This document shows positions 10,901-16,717 of a stretch of 42,665 nt of DNA, one piece after another. Origin of the DNA: an uncultured bacterium (lineage in GTDB: Bacteria > Pseudomonadota > Gammaproteobacteria > Burkholderiales > Burkholderiaceae_E). A model generated the notes under the pieces. That model did not search any database. It saw nothing but the letters and a program-made list of their open reading frames with translations, and was not told the DNA's origin. Numbering within the stretch: the first letter of the stretch is position 1; each line of letters begins with the position of its first letter. The stretch is taken from the NCBI GenBank assembly GCA_903907905.1, contig CAIVPX010000060.1, positions 1 to 42,665 of the forward strand, given 5' to 3'. The position numbers and the translations under genes were made by a program.

Positions 10901-12004
10901 AGTGTCTCGCTGGTTTTCGCTGCAGGGGAACAGTCTGCGACGCTTCGGATCGAACCCGTGCGAGACAACCGGATCGAGCCCGATGAAACCATCGTGCTAC
11001 AGCTTGCCGATTTTTACCGCTACGCCAGCGGATCGGCGGCCTTGCCGCTGACGCTGGCAGACCACCGGTACGAGGGCGAGGTGGTGATTGGCGGGCTGAC
11101 CGGTCGAGGTGGCACACTGACCCTCAGCAGTTCACTGCACGCGGTCGATCCTGCGGCAGGCACGCCGCTCTCGATGATTTCTGCGCGCTGGTTTGCCGAC
11201 GGCGTCCAGATTCCGGGCGAGACCGGCCTCAGTCTTGCGATCTCGCAGGCCTGGGTGGGCACACGCATCAGCGCGCTGGTGTCCTTGTCGGACGCCTCGG
11301 GCGAGATCCAGACCTTCGAAACCGCGGCCACCCCCGCCATTCGCTCGGCCTCCATCAGCGGTGACCTGCGCTTCTGGGGCGACGGCGCGAGAATGGGCTC
11401 AGCCCTGATCAGTCTGGTGCGTCCGGATGATCCCGATGCGACGCGCATTGCACTTGCGACGAGCAGTGACGCACGGGACTGGACGGTCGGCGATCTGGAC
11501 TTCGAGCGCCTGAGGGTGATCGCCGATCTCGCGATCGCCCCTGCCCAAAGTCAGCGCGCCATCAGTGCCACCGATGCGCTTGCGGCTTTGAAACTCGCGT
11601 TCGGGCGCAACCCCAACCCCGACCCCGATGGCCCGGGACCCGAGTCGCCGGCGCCGGTGTTGCCGTGGCAACTGATCGCCGCCGATGCCAACGAAGACGG
11701 GCATGTGGGGGTCGAGGACGCTCGGGCGATTCTGGGCATGGCGGTGGGTCGTGAGGATGCGCCCGTGCCGGCCTGGCTGTTTGTCGATGCCGACGCGGAT
11801 CTGTCGGCGATCAATCGCAGCGCGGTGAACTGGCCGCGGCGGGTCGAGGCCAATGCGGGCGATGCAACGCGCGTTTCGCTCATCGGCGTGCTCAAGGGGG
11901 ATGTCGATGGCAGCTGGCGGTCCGATACGGCGGGGACGGCCGGCGCAATGGCAAACTTGGCCTCAGTCCCGGGATCGCTCGATCCGCTGCTGGCCGTGCA
12001 CTGA
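2..12004 (+). CDS. Giant RTX-repeat surface/secreted protein, 5'-truncated
   Basis: The 3' portion of a very large gene (about 4,000 codons here); the reading frame is open at the window edge and the first residues already lie inside a repeat, so the true start is upstream. Domains by residue from base 8: six long RTX-type units (about 1-590) ending in a serralysin-like cap (about 590-650); a seven-repeat propeller-like insert (about 655-1040); seventeen more RTX units (about 1097-2750) with a second serralysin-like cap around the D-F-G-D-G stretch; five tandem Ig-like units (about 2867-3335); a further Ig-like domain; a roughly 150-residue Tyr/Trp-rich region I do not recognise (about 3430-3580); a Calx-beta-like domain; a sixth Ig-like unit; and a dockerin-like tail. 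Glycine/aspartate nonapeptides (GGxGxDxLx) predict calcium binding and export, probably by type I secretion, as an adhesin or matrix protein. No enzymatic domain is visible. The stop lies 4 bases from the end of the convergent next gene. Confidence 0.93.
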   Translation, partial: RLVGGTGDDVYGVDDPTDEIVELAGEGFDTVQASVSYTLVSGSSLEGLTLLGTASLSGTGNELANVITGNSGSNGLIGGAGDDTLSGAGGNDTIEGGTGNDRVAGGPGDDTYVIDVAADVIVELTGEGFDTVESPVSFTLAGASNIEALTLTGNALLTGEGNELSNLIIGNAAANTLSGGLGDDTLQGGAGDDLYLVDSPGDIVVERSGAGNDRIDTSVSYGLPDEVEDLTLLGTNPISGSGNRLANRITGNSASNLLLGGLGDDALNGGLGTDTLDGGDGNDTLDGGPGDDSLVGGPGDDVYIVNVTSDGVVEGLDAGFDTVQSPVSYSLSTTPNIEALTLLGSLALTGDGNDLANRIVGNAGANTLSGAAGNDTLDGGAGNDRMLGGVGDDVYLVDSSGDVVVELIGEGDDIIQSTLSFSLVSTAAVEGLALLGTAALAGTGNSLANRIFGNVAANALSGGLGNDLLDAGAGDDVLDGGEGDDALAGGAGNDLLDGGAGIDTLSGGDGDDRYVIDSIGDVVNEAAGAGTDSVQSGLSYALPENVETLILVGANPIDGTGNRLANSIIGNDGDNRLSGGAGNDSLSGGAGRDTAVYSGKASGYSIEPCESGASIVVRDLDPTDGDEGSDTLSGIECLSFSDRLVDVQLRLTLRPSQERVVNTYTGVRTGQNTYTNGDQWKVSGTRLADGSYVFVWESYYQDGNNWGMYGQRFDALGAPIGGEFRLNATTTGDQSSSDDGALQSVAALQGGGFVAVWRSNVAVSGGVWDVIAQRFDANGLRVGAETVVNTWQINEQREANVTALKDGGFLVAWISNAQDGSQWGVYAQRFAADGNRVGSEFLANTVTINSQLWPFVTTLSGGGTVVAWRDDSSGDVKAQILTAEGLKSGGEFTVNTYTSGVQHQVSLAGTPDGGFWAVWASQNQDGSDFGVYLQRFSVGGVKVGGEIRANSTTWGPQFQPQIAVQADGSFMVAWTFLEQTGTFSVAGQRFDPSGAMLGGETVLNVQTLRSERPDLVALASGGYVIAWQSSVGDGIGYGVLSNRSEADAGVVIDLGSGVDVNLADLPSAGSVVAGSLIVSSGSGADRLTGSIRADFMSTQAGNDTLIGGEGNDTLDGGTGDDRMQGGAGDDVYRVDAPGDLVLEAVNEGVDTVESTVSFTLGAGASIEVLTLLGPGALEATGNEFANRMLGTGAANTLDGGGGADSLSGGEGDDLYIVDNPGDVVIELAAGGSDTVRASVTYALPDNVEALVLSGSAAIDGTGNALDNALNGNSSANRLTGGAGNDTLDGGAGTDTLQGGAGDDTYVVDTTDDLVLEAAAEGVDWVRASADYTLPANVENLALAAGLALTGSGNELANLMLGAAGAQTLLGGAGDDTLDGGADDDSLAGGAGDDVYRVDSARDLILEAAGGGNDLVLAAASYGLADNIERLTLTGVDALDGSGNAQANFITGNDAANRLTGGAGDDTLDAGAGDDSLDGGAGQDVLQGGAGNDSYVIDTLADTLLELPSAGIDTVIAPFEYTLPANFENFTLSGSGATRATGNELTNVLTGNEADNLLSGLAGADTLLGAGGRDTLDGGADTDRLAGGPGDDLYLVDNAGDVIVEQAGEGLDRVESSVSYVLAANVEHLLLTGMQVINGSGSELANFITGNAAANNLSGGAGDDTLEGLDGNDTLEGGAGVDRLVGGPGDDVYAVDVAADVLIELAAQGTDLVWASGSFTLPAQVENLLLVGTNPIEGAGNELANLLTGNLAANVLRGGAGNDTLDGAAGVDTLAGGPGDDTYRVESSADVILELANEGSDLVNASANYTLSANIESLTLAGSAPIDGTGNELGNLITGNAGANRLAGGLANDTILGGAGNDTVDGGAGDDSLVGGAGDDVFMVDSLADKPIEAVSEGFDTIQSMISFTLTSNSNIEALKLLGALPLTGTGNELANVLTGNAGANTLSGAAGNDTLDGGPSPDRLDGGTGDDTYIVDNFLDTVIEQASAGTDLVLFDQQWGEADLLRVIGSYTLSANVENLTLTGLDAFGGIGNTLPNILRGNALANSLSGLDGNDALFGGDGNDTLDGGVGVDTLSGGAGDDLYLIDSVADQVSELAAEGLDRIQASVTFTLPANVEQLVLTGTASLSGTGNDLDNWMLGNGASNTLSGGLGKDTLDGGGGSDRLVGNAGDDVYMVDSVDDVIVEVAGEGLDRVESTVSYALPASIETLLLSGVAALNATGNDLANLLSTGWGANSLFGLAGDDTLLAGAGNDTLDGGAGNDSLVGGLGDDLYVVDSAGDQIVELAGGGLDTVQSSVGFTLPAGVETLQLVGSAAVSAIGNALANQLVGNAAANALTGGAGLDTLDGGAGADTLSGGTGDDLYTVDNALDVIVELVDEGNDQVLSSVSFVLPDDVYVESIVLTGTASINASGNRGNNRLTGNAAANSLAGGAGDDAVSGAAGNDTLDGGAGNDSLSGGSGDDTYLVDATGDLVDERSDEGIDLVQANVSAALPANVENLTLTGNSALSGLGNALANVIHGNPSANRLVGSSGNDSLYGFDGDDTLDGGSGNDLLTGGAGNDRYVVDSSADLIVETTGGGSDAVLSWVSYTVPAEVESLTLAGVAPLTATGNASANVLTGNAAGNALWGGAGSDTLQGGAGNDTLDGGAGADSLQGGAGDDVYVIDSVADVIVELAGEGIDLVQVGFSWTLPQSATGSFIENLTLTGSAALNATGNDLANVLSGNAGANSLAGGSGADTLIGGGGRDTLQGEFGADTLIAMGEGHLLSGGPNLDRFILSGLLGTSANRITDFGDGETLQLADLQAVSAIRIGNGNVTPQGVVEYQLSGPDTILSLGLDSVPGADAIITLSGFALGDRLRFSGNSLGTVLNAAPTGTLVIDGKAEQGQTLSARSTLDDPDGLGVIAWQWFSGGSAIAGATLDTFAPTQAEVGKPISVSASWFDGGGRAESIMSIVTEAVANVNDAPTGTVTLSGAAVQGQVLFAAVSGLVDPDGSMSPAGWQWQADGVDIAGATGEAYRLTQADVGRHITLAYVLTDAFGKVERVTSAASARVLGVNDAPVGTLGISGLAQQGQTLSADTSGLSDAEGLSGLSYRWQSDGVDIVGANAASLELTQALVGTRISLVTSWTDGGESLESVSAAVAGVVANLNDAPTGLPVIEGSLIDRRILGVSTAAIADQDGLAAFAYQWRANGVALAGATGSTYSLSASEVGKQISVAVSYVDTFGNAETVVSAASTPVLAYTNASPTGKPVIEGLPVETQTLSASTASIADADGLGVFSYRWMADGEILPGATASTYTLRRSDVGRAISVVASYVDGLAMRHSVQSVATTPVIDLAHAPRPALSSYRVSAAPASGDVTVSLVFDSAVSGLEPADFSLTQGSVKSVLAVDARTWLLTLKPPTGKVGMFGLSLAEGAVVSQAFGSTSEAVRLDEVYFNSQAPIYPNAIVLPDNSVSPGTNTLRFPVVYQGVIYYWDDRGDAKLVRGNLVVQDYSAGAVSLTLPTLSELGMLFRYGKVPLYPANGGWWTGQGYWAYEPGGYMAARYKIFAESPYFSYREYSVSQSDGYLAYKVSYSGVVSPLATSSPLSEHDGPAQDIVYVRSGNLQEALQAPLLISGSAAPGDDYRLSGDVVVSGNSVSLVFAAGEQSATLRIEPVRDNRIEPDETIVLQLADFYRYASGSAALPLTLADHRYEGEVVIGGLTGRGGTLTLSSSLHAVDPAAGTPLSMISARWFADGVQIPGETGLSLAISQAWVGTRISALVSLSDASGEIQTFETAATPAIRSASISGDLRFWGDGARMGSALISLVRPDDPDATRIALATSSDARDWTVGDLDFERLRVIADLAIAPAQSQRAISATDALAALKLAFGRNPNPDPDGPGPESPAPVLPWQLIAADANEDGHVGVEDARAILGMAVGREDAPVPAWLFVDADADLSAINRSAVNWPRRVEANAGDATRVSLIGVLKGDVDGSWRSDTAGTAGAMANLASVPGSLDPLLAVH
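1975..3130 (+). repeat. Seven tandem propeller-like repeats inside the RTX protein
   Basis: Seven units of about 50-60 residues share a pattern: alternating hydrophobic strands, G-G-(G/S)-(F/Y)-x-V-x-W in the centre, a Y-x-Q-R-F-like strand, then G-x-x-x-G-(G/S)-E and V-N or A-N at the junction. Seven copies with a W-bearing central strand suggest a seven-bladed beta-propeller or similar closed repeat (inference). The DNA looks visibly less GC-rich than the flanking RTX coding sequence, fitting a separately acquired module. Confidence 0.7.
3297..8600 (+). repeat. RTX block 2: seventeen long units plus cap
   Basis: Seventeen further units of the block 1 type, each recognisable by a G-(D/N)-D-x-(Y/F)-x-V-(D/E) start. 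Spacing varies because 2-5 nonapeptides separate units. One unit near 5890-6110 carries a roughly 15-residue insertion before its S-Y-T-L strand, and one near 7990-8120 a shorter one. The block closes at about 8280-8600 with an I-T-D-F-G-D-G-E segment like serralysin C-terminal caps. Confidence 0.9.
8605..10010 (+). repeat. Five tandem Ig-like repeats
   Basis: Five units of about 90-95 residues, most starting N-(D/A)-(A/S)-P-x-G. Each has a G-Q-x-L motif, a D-x-(D/E)-G-L turn, a Y-x-W-x-(A/S)-(D/N)-G-x-x-(I/L)-x-G-A strand and a V-G-x-x-I-S-V strand. This is the Ig-like stalk repeat common in large bacterial adhesins. A sixth divergent copy stands alone at about 11086-11345, after the Calx-beta-like domain. 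Confidence 0.85.
11352..12004 (+). other. Dockerin-like C-terminal region of the giant protein
   Basis: A beta-rich segment is followed by two helix-loop segments. The first, around residue 3852, reads I-S-A-T-D-A-L-A-A-L-K. The second, around 3893-3918, is D-A-N-E-D-G-H-V-G-V-E-D-A with acidic residues spaced as in an EF-hand-like dockerin calcium loop. A Pro/Asp-rich linker separates them, and G-D-V-D-G-S-W occurs near the end. The pattern is like the duplicated loop-helix unit of type I dockerins; no cohesin is visible here. Confidence 0.6.
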
Positions 12005-12008
12005 ACCT

Positions 12009-13154
12009 TCAGCGCGCCGCACGCGCCGGCAATTCCACCACCGCGCTGCCTTTCGCGGTCGTCTCCCCCAGTTGATTCTCCACGCTGAGCTCGAGCTCGA
12101 CGAGGTGCACGCTGTCTTCGATGCGCTTGTCGGTGATGCGGGCCTTGCACCAGGACACGTCGCCAAAGATGTTGGGGCGCCGAATGCTGGCCTTGAGGCT
12201 TCGCATGAAGCCGTCGTCGCCCATCCAGTTCCCCACGAGTTGTCCCATCCATGAGATCCGCTGCGGCCCGACGTCGTAGCCGCCGGGCATCCCCACTTCG
12301 CGGGCCATGGCCGACTCGGTATGACCGCGCGCGGCACTGTCCTGTGCGCCGGTCTCCGGGTTGATGAAGGCATCGGCCGGGTGACGTTTTCTCTGCAGAT
12401 GCGCGCGTCGATGCGCCTGATACATGTGGCCGCCGCCCGAATACCAGCAGATCATGTCGGTGATGTTGAGCGGGCCCTTGAGCATGGGCTGGACCCAGGC
12501 GCCGACCTCGACGTCTTCCCAGTGGCGCGGTGTCGCGCCTCGGCATTCCTCGGAATCAATCGCATGCGCGATGTGCTCGAGTTCTTCGGGTGAGTAGCGG
12601 TGCGTGGCCCGGGGTTCGTACTTCAGTCCGTCTTTGGCTCGCGCACGCGGGGTTCGGGCCGTGTGCCCGAGGGCGCGGCATACCTGCTCGCCGTGCTGGT
12701 TGGTGTAGACCACCTCGCCCGTCTGGATGATGAACTTCTTCGCCTTGCCGCCTTCTTTTTCGACCGCATCGAGCAGGCGCGCCCGTACCGTGAAGGCATC
12801 ACGATGCCGGATGGGCTGGTACCACTCCCAGTCGGTGCCGCCATAAAGCCACTGGATGCCGCGCAGCTTGGGCGCCACGACCGTGGTGTCGATGGTGTAC
12901 AGGAAACATCCGGGCGCGATGCCACTGCCCCAGCGCGTGGTCTTGCCGTAGGTCGGGTCACAGTAGAGCGGGTTGTCGTCGCCGATGCCCCAGCAGAAGT
13001 GCCGGACGGCGTCGGGCGAGGCTTCGGTATTCCAGGTTTGGTTCGTGCGCCGCAGGTCGACGCCGATCAGGCTTCGGGCTTCCTCGAGTGCGCCTTCCCA
13101 GAGGGCAGGGGTTTGCGTGTGCGCATCCGGTGCGGCAGGGGTGTTCGGGTTCAT
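12009..13154 (-). CDS. MaoC-like double-hotdog acyl-CoA dehydratase/hydratase
   Basis: A 381-residue protein that looks like two fused hotdog domains. The N-terminal half has the FAS1-type dehydratase signature G-I-G-D-D-N-P-L-Y around residues 55-65, with Tyr where the classic hydratase motif G-D-x-N-P-x-H has His. The C-terminal half (about 210-375) carries a second hotdog with an H-T-E-S-A-M-A-R segment. The family hydrates enoyl-CoA thioesters or dehydrates 3-hydroxyacyl-CoAs in the cytoplasm. It is the last gene of minus-strand cluster A, 46 bases after the double CoA-transferase, and its stop is 4 bases from the stop of the convergent RTX gene. The ATG has only a weak ribosome-binding sequence. 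The substrate cannot be read from sequence. Confidence 0.82.
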   Translation of the reverse strand: MNPNTPAAPDAHTQTPALWEGALEEARSLIGVDLRRTNQTWNTEASPDAVRHFCWGIGDDNPLYCDPTYGKTTRWGSGIAPGCFLYTIDTTVVAPKLRGIQWLYGGTDWEWYQPIRHRDAFTVRARLLDAVEKEGGKAKKFIIQTGEVVYTNQHGEQVCRALGHTARTPRARAKDGLKYEPRATHRYSPEELEHIAHAIDSEECRGATPRHWEDVEVGAWVQPMLKGPLNITDMICWYSGGGHMYQAHRRAHLQRKRHPADAFINPETGAQDSAARGHTESAMAREVGMPGGYDVGPQRISWMGQLVGNWMGDDGFMRSLKASIRRPNIFGDVSWCKARITDKRIEDSVHLVELELSVENQLGETTAKGSAVVELPARAAR

Positions 13155-13200
13155 GGAAGGCTCGATGTCGGCGTGCTCGTCCGATCGGACGGAAGGAGGG

Positions 13201-15615
13201 TCAGGCGATGACGCCCGCGGCTTTCAGTTCGGCGATTTCGGTCTGGCTCAAGCCCAGCAATTGGCCGAACACCTGATCGTTGTGCTGCCCCAGGGTGGGG
13301 CCGCTGCGGTCGGTGCTCGGCTCGAGGTGCGAGAAGCGCCAGGGCGCGCGAAAGAGCGGTTCGGGGCCGTAAAACGGCAGCTCGACTGCGGCCATCATCT
13401 GGCGCGCCTGCAGGTGCGGATCGCGCCAGGCCTCATCGATGGCGAGCACGGGGGATGAAGCGATGCCGAGCTCGCGCAAGCTACGAACCAACTCATCGCG
13501 CTCGCGGGTGGCGGTCCACGTGGCGAGCAGGCGGTCGAGTTCCTGGCGGCCCTCGAGACGGCCAGACGCCCTGTCGAAGCCGGAATCGGCCAGCGCGGGA
13601 CAGTCGGCCGCCAGCGCACACAGCGATCGCCACTGTGCGTCGTCGGTCACAGCCAGGGTGAGCCAGCGATCGGGGCCCTGCGCCGGATAAATCCCATGCG
13701 GGGCGTACAGCGGATGCGTATTGCCCTGCGTGGCGGGTTGCCGACCCTGCTGCTGAGCCTCGAGCAGGTACGGGCGCAGCGTGCCCAGCAGCGCCTCGAT
13801 CTGTGCGAGATCGATGTAGCAGCCCTCGCCCGTGCGCCGCACCCGATGCAGTGCTGCCATCAGCGCAAGCAGGCCATGCACCGAGGCATTGGGGTCGCCG
13901 AGCGCGCAGTTGAGCGCGCCGATAGGCGCCTCGCCCGGGTAGCCCACCAGCGCCTCCATGCCGGCGAAGGAGGACATGGTGGGCGCGTACGAACGCATGC
14001 TGGCGAGTTCGCCGAACTGCCCCATGCTGGACATGGCGAGCATCACCAGCTTTGGATTGATCTCGCGCAGCGTTTCGTAGCCGAGCTGCTGGCGCTCCAT
14101 CGAACCCGGCGACATGTTCTCGATGACGATGTCGCTGCACGCCACCAGTCGCTTGATGAGGGCTACCGCCCTTGGGTCTTTGGCATTGAGCGTGATTCCG
14201 AGCTTGCCGTGGTTGATCTGGTGAAACATCGGCGACATCTCGGTGCTGGGCCCCTCGACGGGCTTGCCGTCGCGGATGACCCTGCCCGCCAGTCGCGTGT
14301 TGTCGGGCCGAAGCGCATGCTCGATCTTGATGACCTCTGCGCCGAGCTCGGCCAGCATGGTGCCCACCCAGGGGGCTGACCAGACCCAGCCCATGTCGAT
14401 TACGCGTAGCCCGGCCAGCGGGCGTTTCGGGTCGATTGCAGCATTAGATGCCGGCAAACGTTGCTGTGATGTTGCGTTGGGGCCAAAGCCGCCCAGCAGG
14501 ATTCCCGCCAGATCCTTGGCATCGGCCTGGCGGCTTTCGCTCACCTTGAAGGGCAGCGTGGGCAGCAGCACGGGGCGGCCACGCACCTGACCCGACTCGA
14601 GGAACCCGTCGTCCAGGAAATGACGCGTCTTCAGCACATCGGCCATCGAGCGGATGGGCGAAACGATGAGACTTTCACGGAGCGCAATCGCTTCAAGTTC
14701 GGCCATGCTGTGCCGCAAAAGCCACGGCAGCAGCAGCGCGTCGACCTCCTCGGGGTACAGGCGCCCCATTGCGCGCAGATCCTGGTAGCGCGGTTCGGTG
14801 GCCCATTCGGGGCTGCCCATGGCCTTGACCAGCCGGTTCCACTCGTCGCGTGTGCGGCCCGTGATACAGACCTCGCCATCGCGACAGGGAAGGATGACAA
14901 AGGGGTAGGCGCCGCCCGAGCCTGAGGCGCGACGCCCGCTGCGCTGCCACTTGAGGCCATGGTGGATGTAGAAGCGGCAGTTGCCTGCAACAAAGCTGGC
15001 CAGCACGTCGGCCTGCGCGATATCCACGAGCGGGCCTTCGCTGGCGTCGCGGCGCTGCGTCGAGAGGGCGAGCAGGCTGCCCGCTGCCAGCATGGCGCCG
15101 GCCTGGTGCTCGAAGATGCCGGGCGGCAGCGTGAGCGGCACTCGCCCAGGGTCACCCATCGCCCATGCCACGCCACTGAGCGCCTGCGCGTCGAGCGCGA
15201 CTGCGGGGTGGCTCGTATAAGGGCCGTCCAGACCGAAGATGGTCGCCATACCGACCACTACGGTGGGATGACGCTGGCGAAGCGACTGTTGCGTTTCGCC
15301 GAGCAGAGCCTCGAACAGCGCTGGCTGGTCGCAGAGAATCAGGTCATAGTCGGCGATCAACGCATCCAGGGCTGAGCCTGGGGCGGGCAGCGCCAGAGCC
15401 TCTTTGCCTTGCGCCAGCGCGTCGAGTGCGAGTTGCTGGGGCGTGTCGGGGGGGCTGACATCCTGGGCCGAGCCGGTCGCCTGCTCGCCAGCCCGCGCGA
15501 CCTTTGCGCCCATTCGGGCCAGCAGCCAGCCCGCGTAGGCCCCAGCAATACCGCTGTCGGGGCCGGCGAGTTCAATGACCCGCAGACCCACCCCAGCGTG
15601 GCTCGGACGATTCAA
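13201..15615 (-). CDS. Double-domain CaiB/BaiF family III CoA-transferase
   Basis: About 804 residues formed by two consecutive family III CoA-transferase domains. Each begins with G-L-R-V-I-(E/D) at about residues 10 and 405, followed by a G-A-x-V motif. Such enzymes transfer CoA between carboxylic acids through an aspartyl-CoA thioester. The C-terminal half keeps the aspartate (D574 in G-D-P-N-A); at the aligned position the N-terminal half has E169 in F-E-H-Q-A-G. I chose a TTG start at 15615 because GGAG lies 10 bases upstream, overlapping the stop of the upstream TctC gene. The frame stays open further upstream but only inside the TctC gene, and no in-frame ATG precedes the conserved G-L-R-V-I. 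Probable role: activating the acid bound by the neighbouring binding protein. Confidence 0.88.
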   Translation of the reverse strand: MNRPSHAGVGLRVIELAGPDSGIAGAYAGWLLARMGAKVARAGEQATGSAQDVSPPDTPQQLALDALAQGKEALALPAPGSALDALIADYDLILCDQPALFEALLGETQQSLRQRHPTVVVGMATIFGLDGPYTSHPAVALDAQALSGVAWAMGDPGRVPLTLPPGIFEHQAGAMLAAGSLLALSTQRRDASEGPLVDIAQADVLASFVAGNCRFYIHHGLKWQRSGRRASGSGGAYPFVILPCRDGEVCITGRTRDEWNRLVKAMGSPEWATEPRYQDLRAMGRLYPEEVDALLLPWLLRHSMAELEAIALRESLIVSPIRSMADVLKTRHFLDDGFLESGQVRGRPVLLPTLPFKVSESRQADAKDLAGILLGGFGPNATSQQRLPASNAAIDPKRPLAGLRVIDMGWVWSAPWVGTMLAELGAEVIKIEHALRPDNTRLAGRVIRDGKPVEGPSTEMSPMFHQINHGKLGITLNAKDPRAVALIKRLVACSDIVIENMSPGSMERQQLGYETLREINPKLVMLAMSSMGQFGELASMRSYAPTMSSFAGMEALVGYPGEAPIGALNCALGDPNASVHGLLALMAALHRVRRTGEGCYIDLAQIEALLGTLRPYLLEAQQQGRQPATQGNTHPLYAPHGIYPAQGPDRWLTLAVTDDAQWRSLCALAADCPALADSGFDRASGRLEGRQELDRLLATWTATRERDELVRSLRELGIASSPVLAIDEAWRDPHLQARQMMAAVELPFYGPEPLFRAPWRFSHLEPSTDRSGPTLGQHNDQVFGQLLGLSQTEIAELKAAGVIA

Positions 15616-15622
15616 ACGCGTA

Positions 15623-16690
15623 TCACTCCGGTTGAATACCGGCGCCACGCGCCAGCTCGATCCACTTGTGGGTCTCCGAGCTGACCCACTCGCGCAGCTG
15701 TTGCGGCGTGGTGGGGGCGGCATCGACGCCACCCTTGGCCATCATGTCAGCGAAGTCGCGGTCGCGCAGAACGCGGGTCATCTCCTCATTGAGCTGTCGC
15801 ACGATGGGCTCAGGCGTTTTGGCGGGCGCGAAGGCCGCGATAAAACCCACCAGCTGGTAGCCGGGCAATCCCGCTTCATCCATGGTGGGGGTTTGCGGCA
15901 TGGCGGCCGAGCGTTGCAGGCTCGAGACCGCGAGACCCTTGACCGCACCCGACTGGATGTGCGGCAGCATGAGGGCGATATCGCCCAGCAACATCTGGAT
16001 CTGCCCGCCGCGCAAGTCGGTGAGCGCCGGTGCATTCGACTTGTAGGGCACACTCAGCAGATCGATCCCGGCTCGGGCCTTGAGGAGCTCTGAGGCCAGG
16101 CGGGCCGAGCCCGTGCCGCTGCCGAAAGCGATCTTTCCGGGATTGGCCCGTGCGTAGGCGATGAATTCGCGCAGATTGCTGACGGGCACTGAATTGTTCA
16201 CCGACAAGACCAGCGCAGCGATCCCCATGCGGGTGATCGGCTCAAAGTCGGTGACCGGGTCGTAGGGCAGCGCCTTCATGAAGGCCGAGTTGCCGGCGTG
16301 CGTGGTGTTGGTGCCAATGAGGATCGTGTAGCCGTCGGGGCTTGCTCGGGCGACCGTCTGGGCGGCGATGACGCCGCTGCCGCCCGGCATGTTTTCCACC
16401 ACCACGCTCTGGCCGAGCGTCTGGGTCAGTCGGTCGGCCATGCGGCGCGACAGCGTATCGGTGGCCCCACCCGCACCCACCGCGACGATCATGCGGATGG
16501 ATTTGTTCGGAAAGGCGGCCGACTGGGCCTGCGCGCCGGGGGCCGCGCTGATGCCTGCCGCGCCCAAGGTGGCTGAGGCGATCCAGATGGCGGCCGCTCG
16601 GCGCGAGGCAAGGCGCAGGACCAGCGCTTGGGTGGGTCGCGGGGCGCGCGTCGGCGTGTTCTCGAGGCAGGGGGGCGTGGTTGCTGTCAT
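15623..16690 (-). CDS. TctC/Bug tripartite tricarboxylate transporter binding protein
   Basis: A 355-residue periplasmic solute-binding protein of the Bug/TctC family. After an unusually long basic leader (about 30 residues before the hydrophobic core) comes a signal peptide ending near A-Q-A-Q at about 55. The mature protein has the family features F-P-N-K-S-I-R, V-A-V-G-A-G-G-A-T-D, A-S-P-D-G-Y-T and V-P-Y-K-S. The family delivers organic acids to TctA/TctB membrane partners, which are absent from this window. The start has GGAG five bases upstream. It sits between the HTD2-like hydratase and the double CoA-transferase, consistent with uptake of the substrate of this cluster. Confidence 0.93.
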   Translation of the reverse strand: MTATTPPCLENTPTRAPRPTQALVLRLASRRAAAIWIASATLGAAGISAAPGAQAQSAAFPNKSIRMIVAVGAGGATDTLSRRMADRLTQTLGQSVVVENMPGGSGVIAAQTVARASPDGYTILIGTNTTHAGNSAFMKALPYDPVTDFEPITRMGIAALVLSVNNSVPVSNLREFIAYARANPGKIAFGSGTGSARLASELLKARAGIDLLSVPYKSNAPALTDLRGGQIQMLLGDIALMLPHIQSGAVKGLAVSSLQRSAAMPQTPTMDEAGLPGYQLVGFIAAFAPAKTPEPIVRQLNEEMTRVLRDRDFADMMAKGGVDAAPTTPQQLREWVSSETHKWIELARGAGIQPE

Positions 16691-16717
16691 GGTGTCTCCA
16701 GAGTGTCGTTCTTCGGG

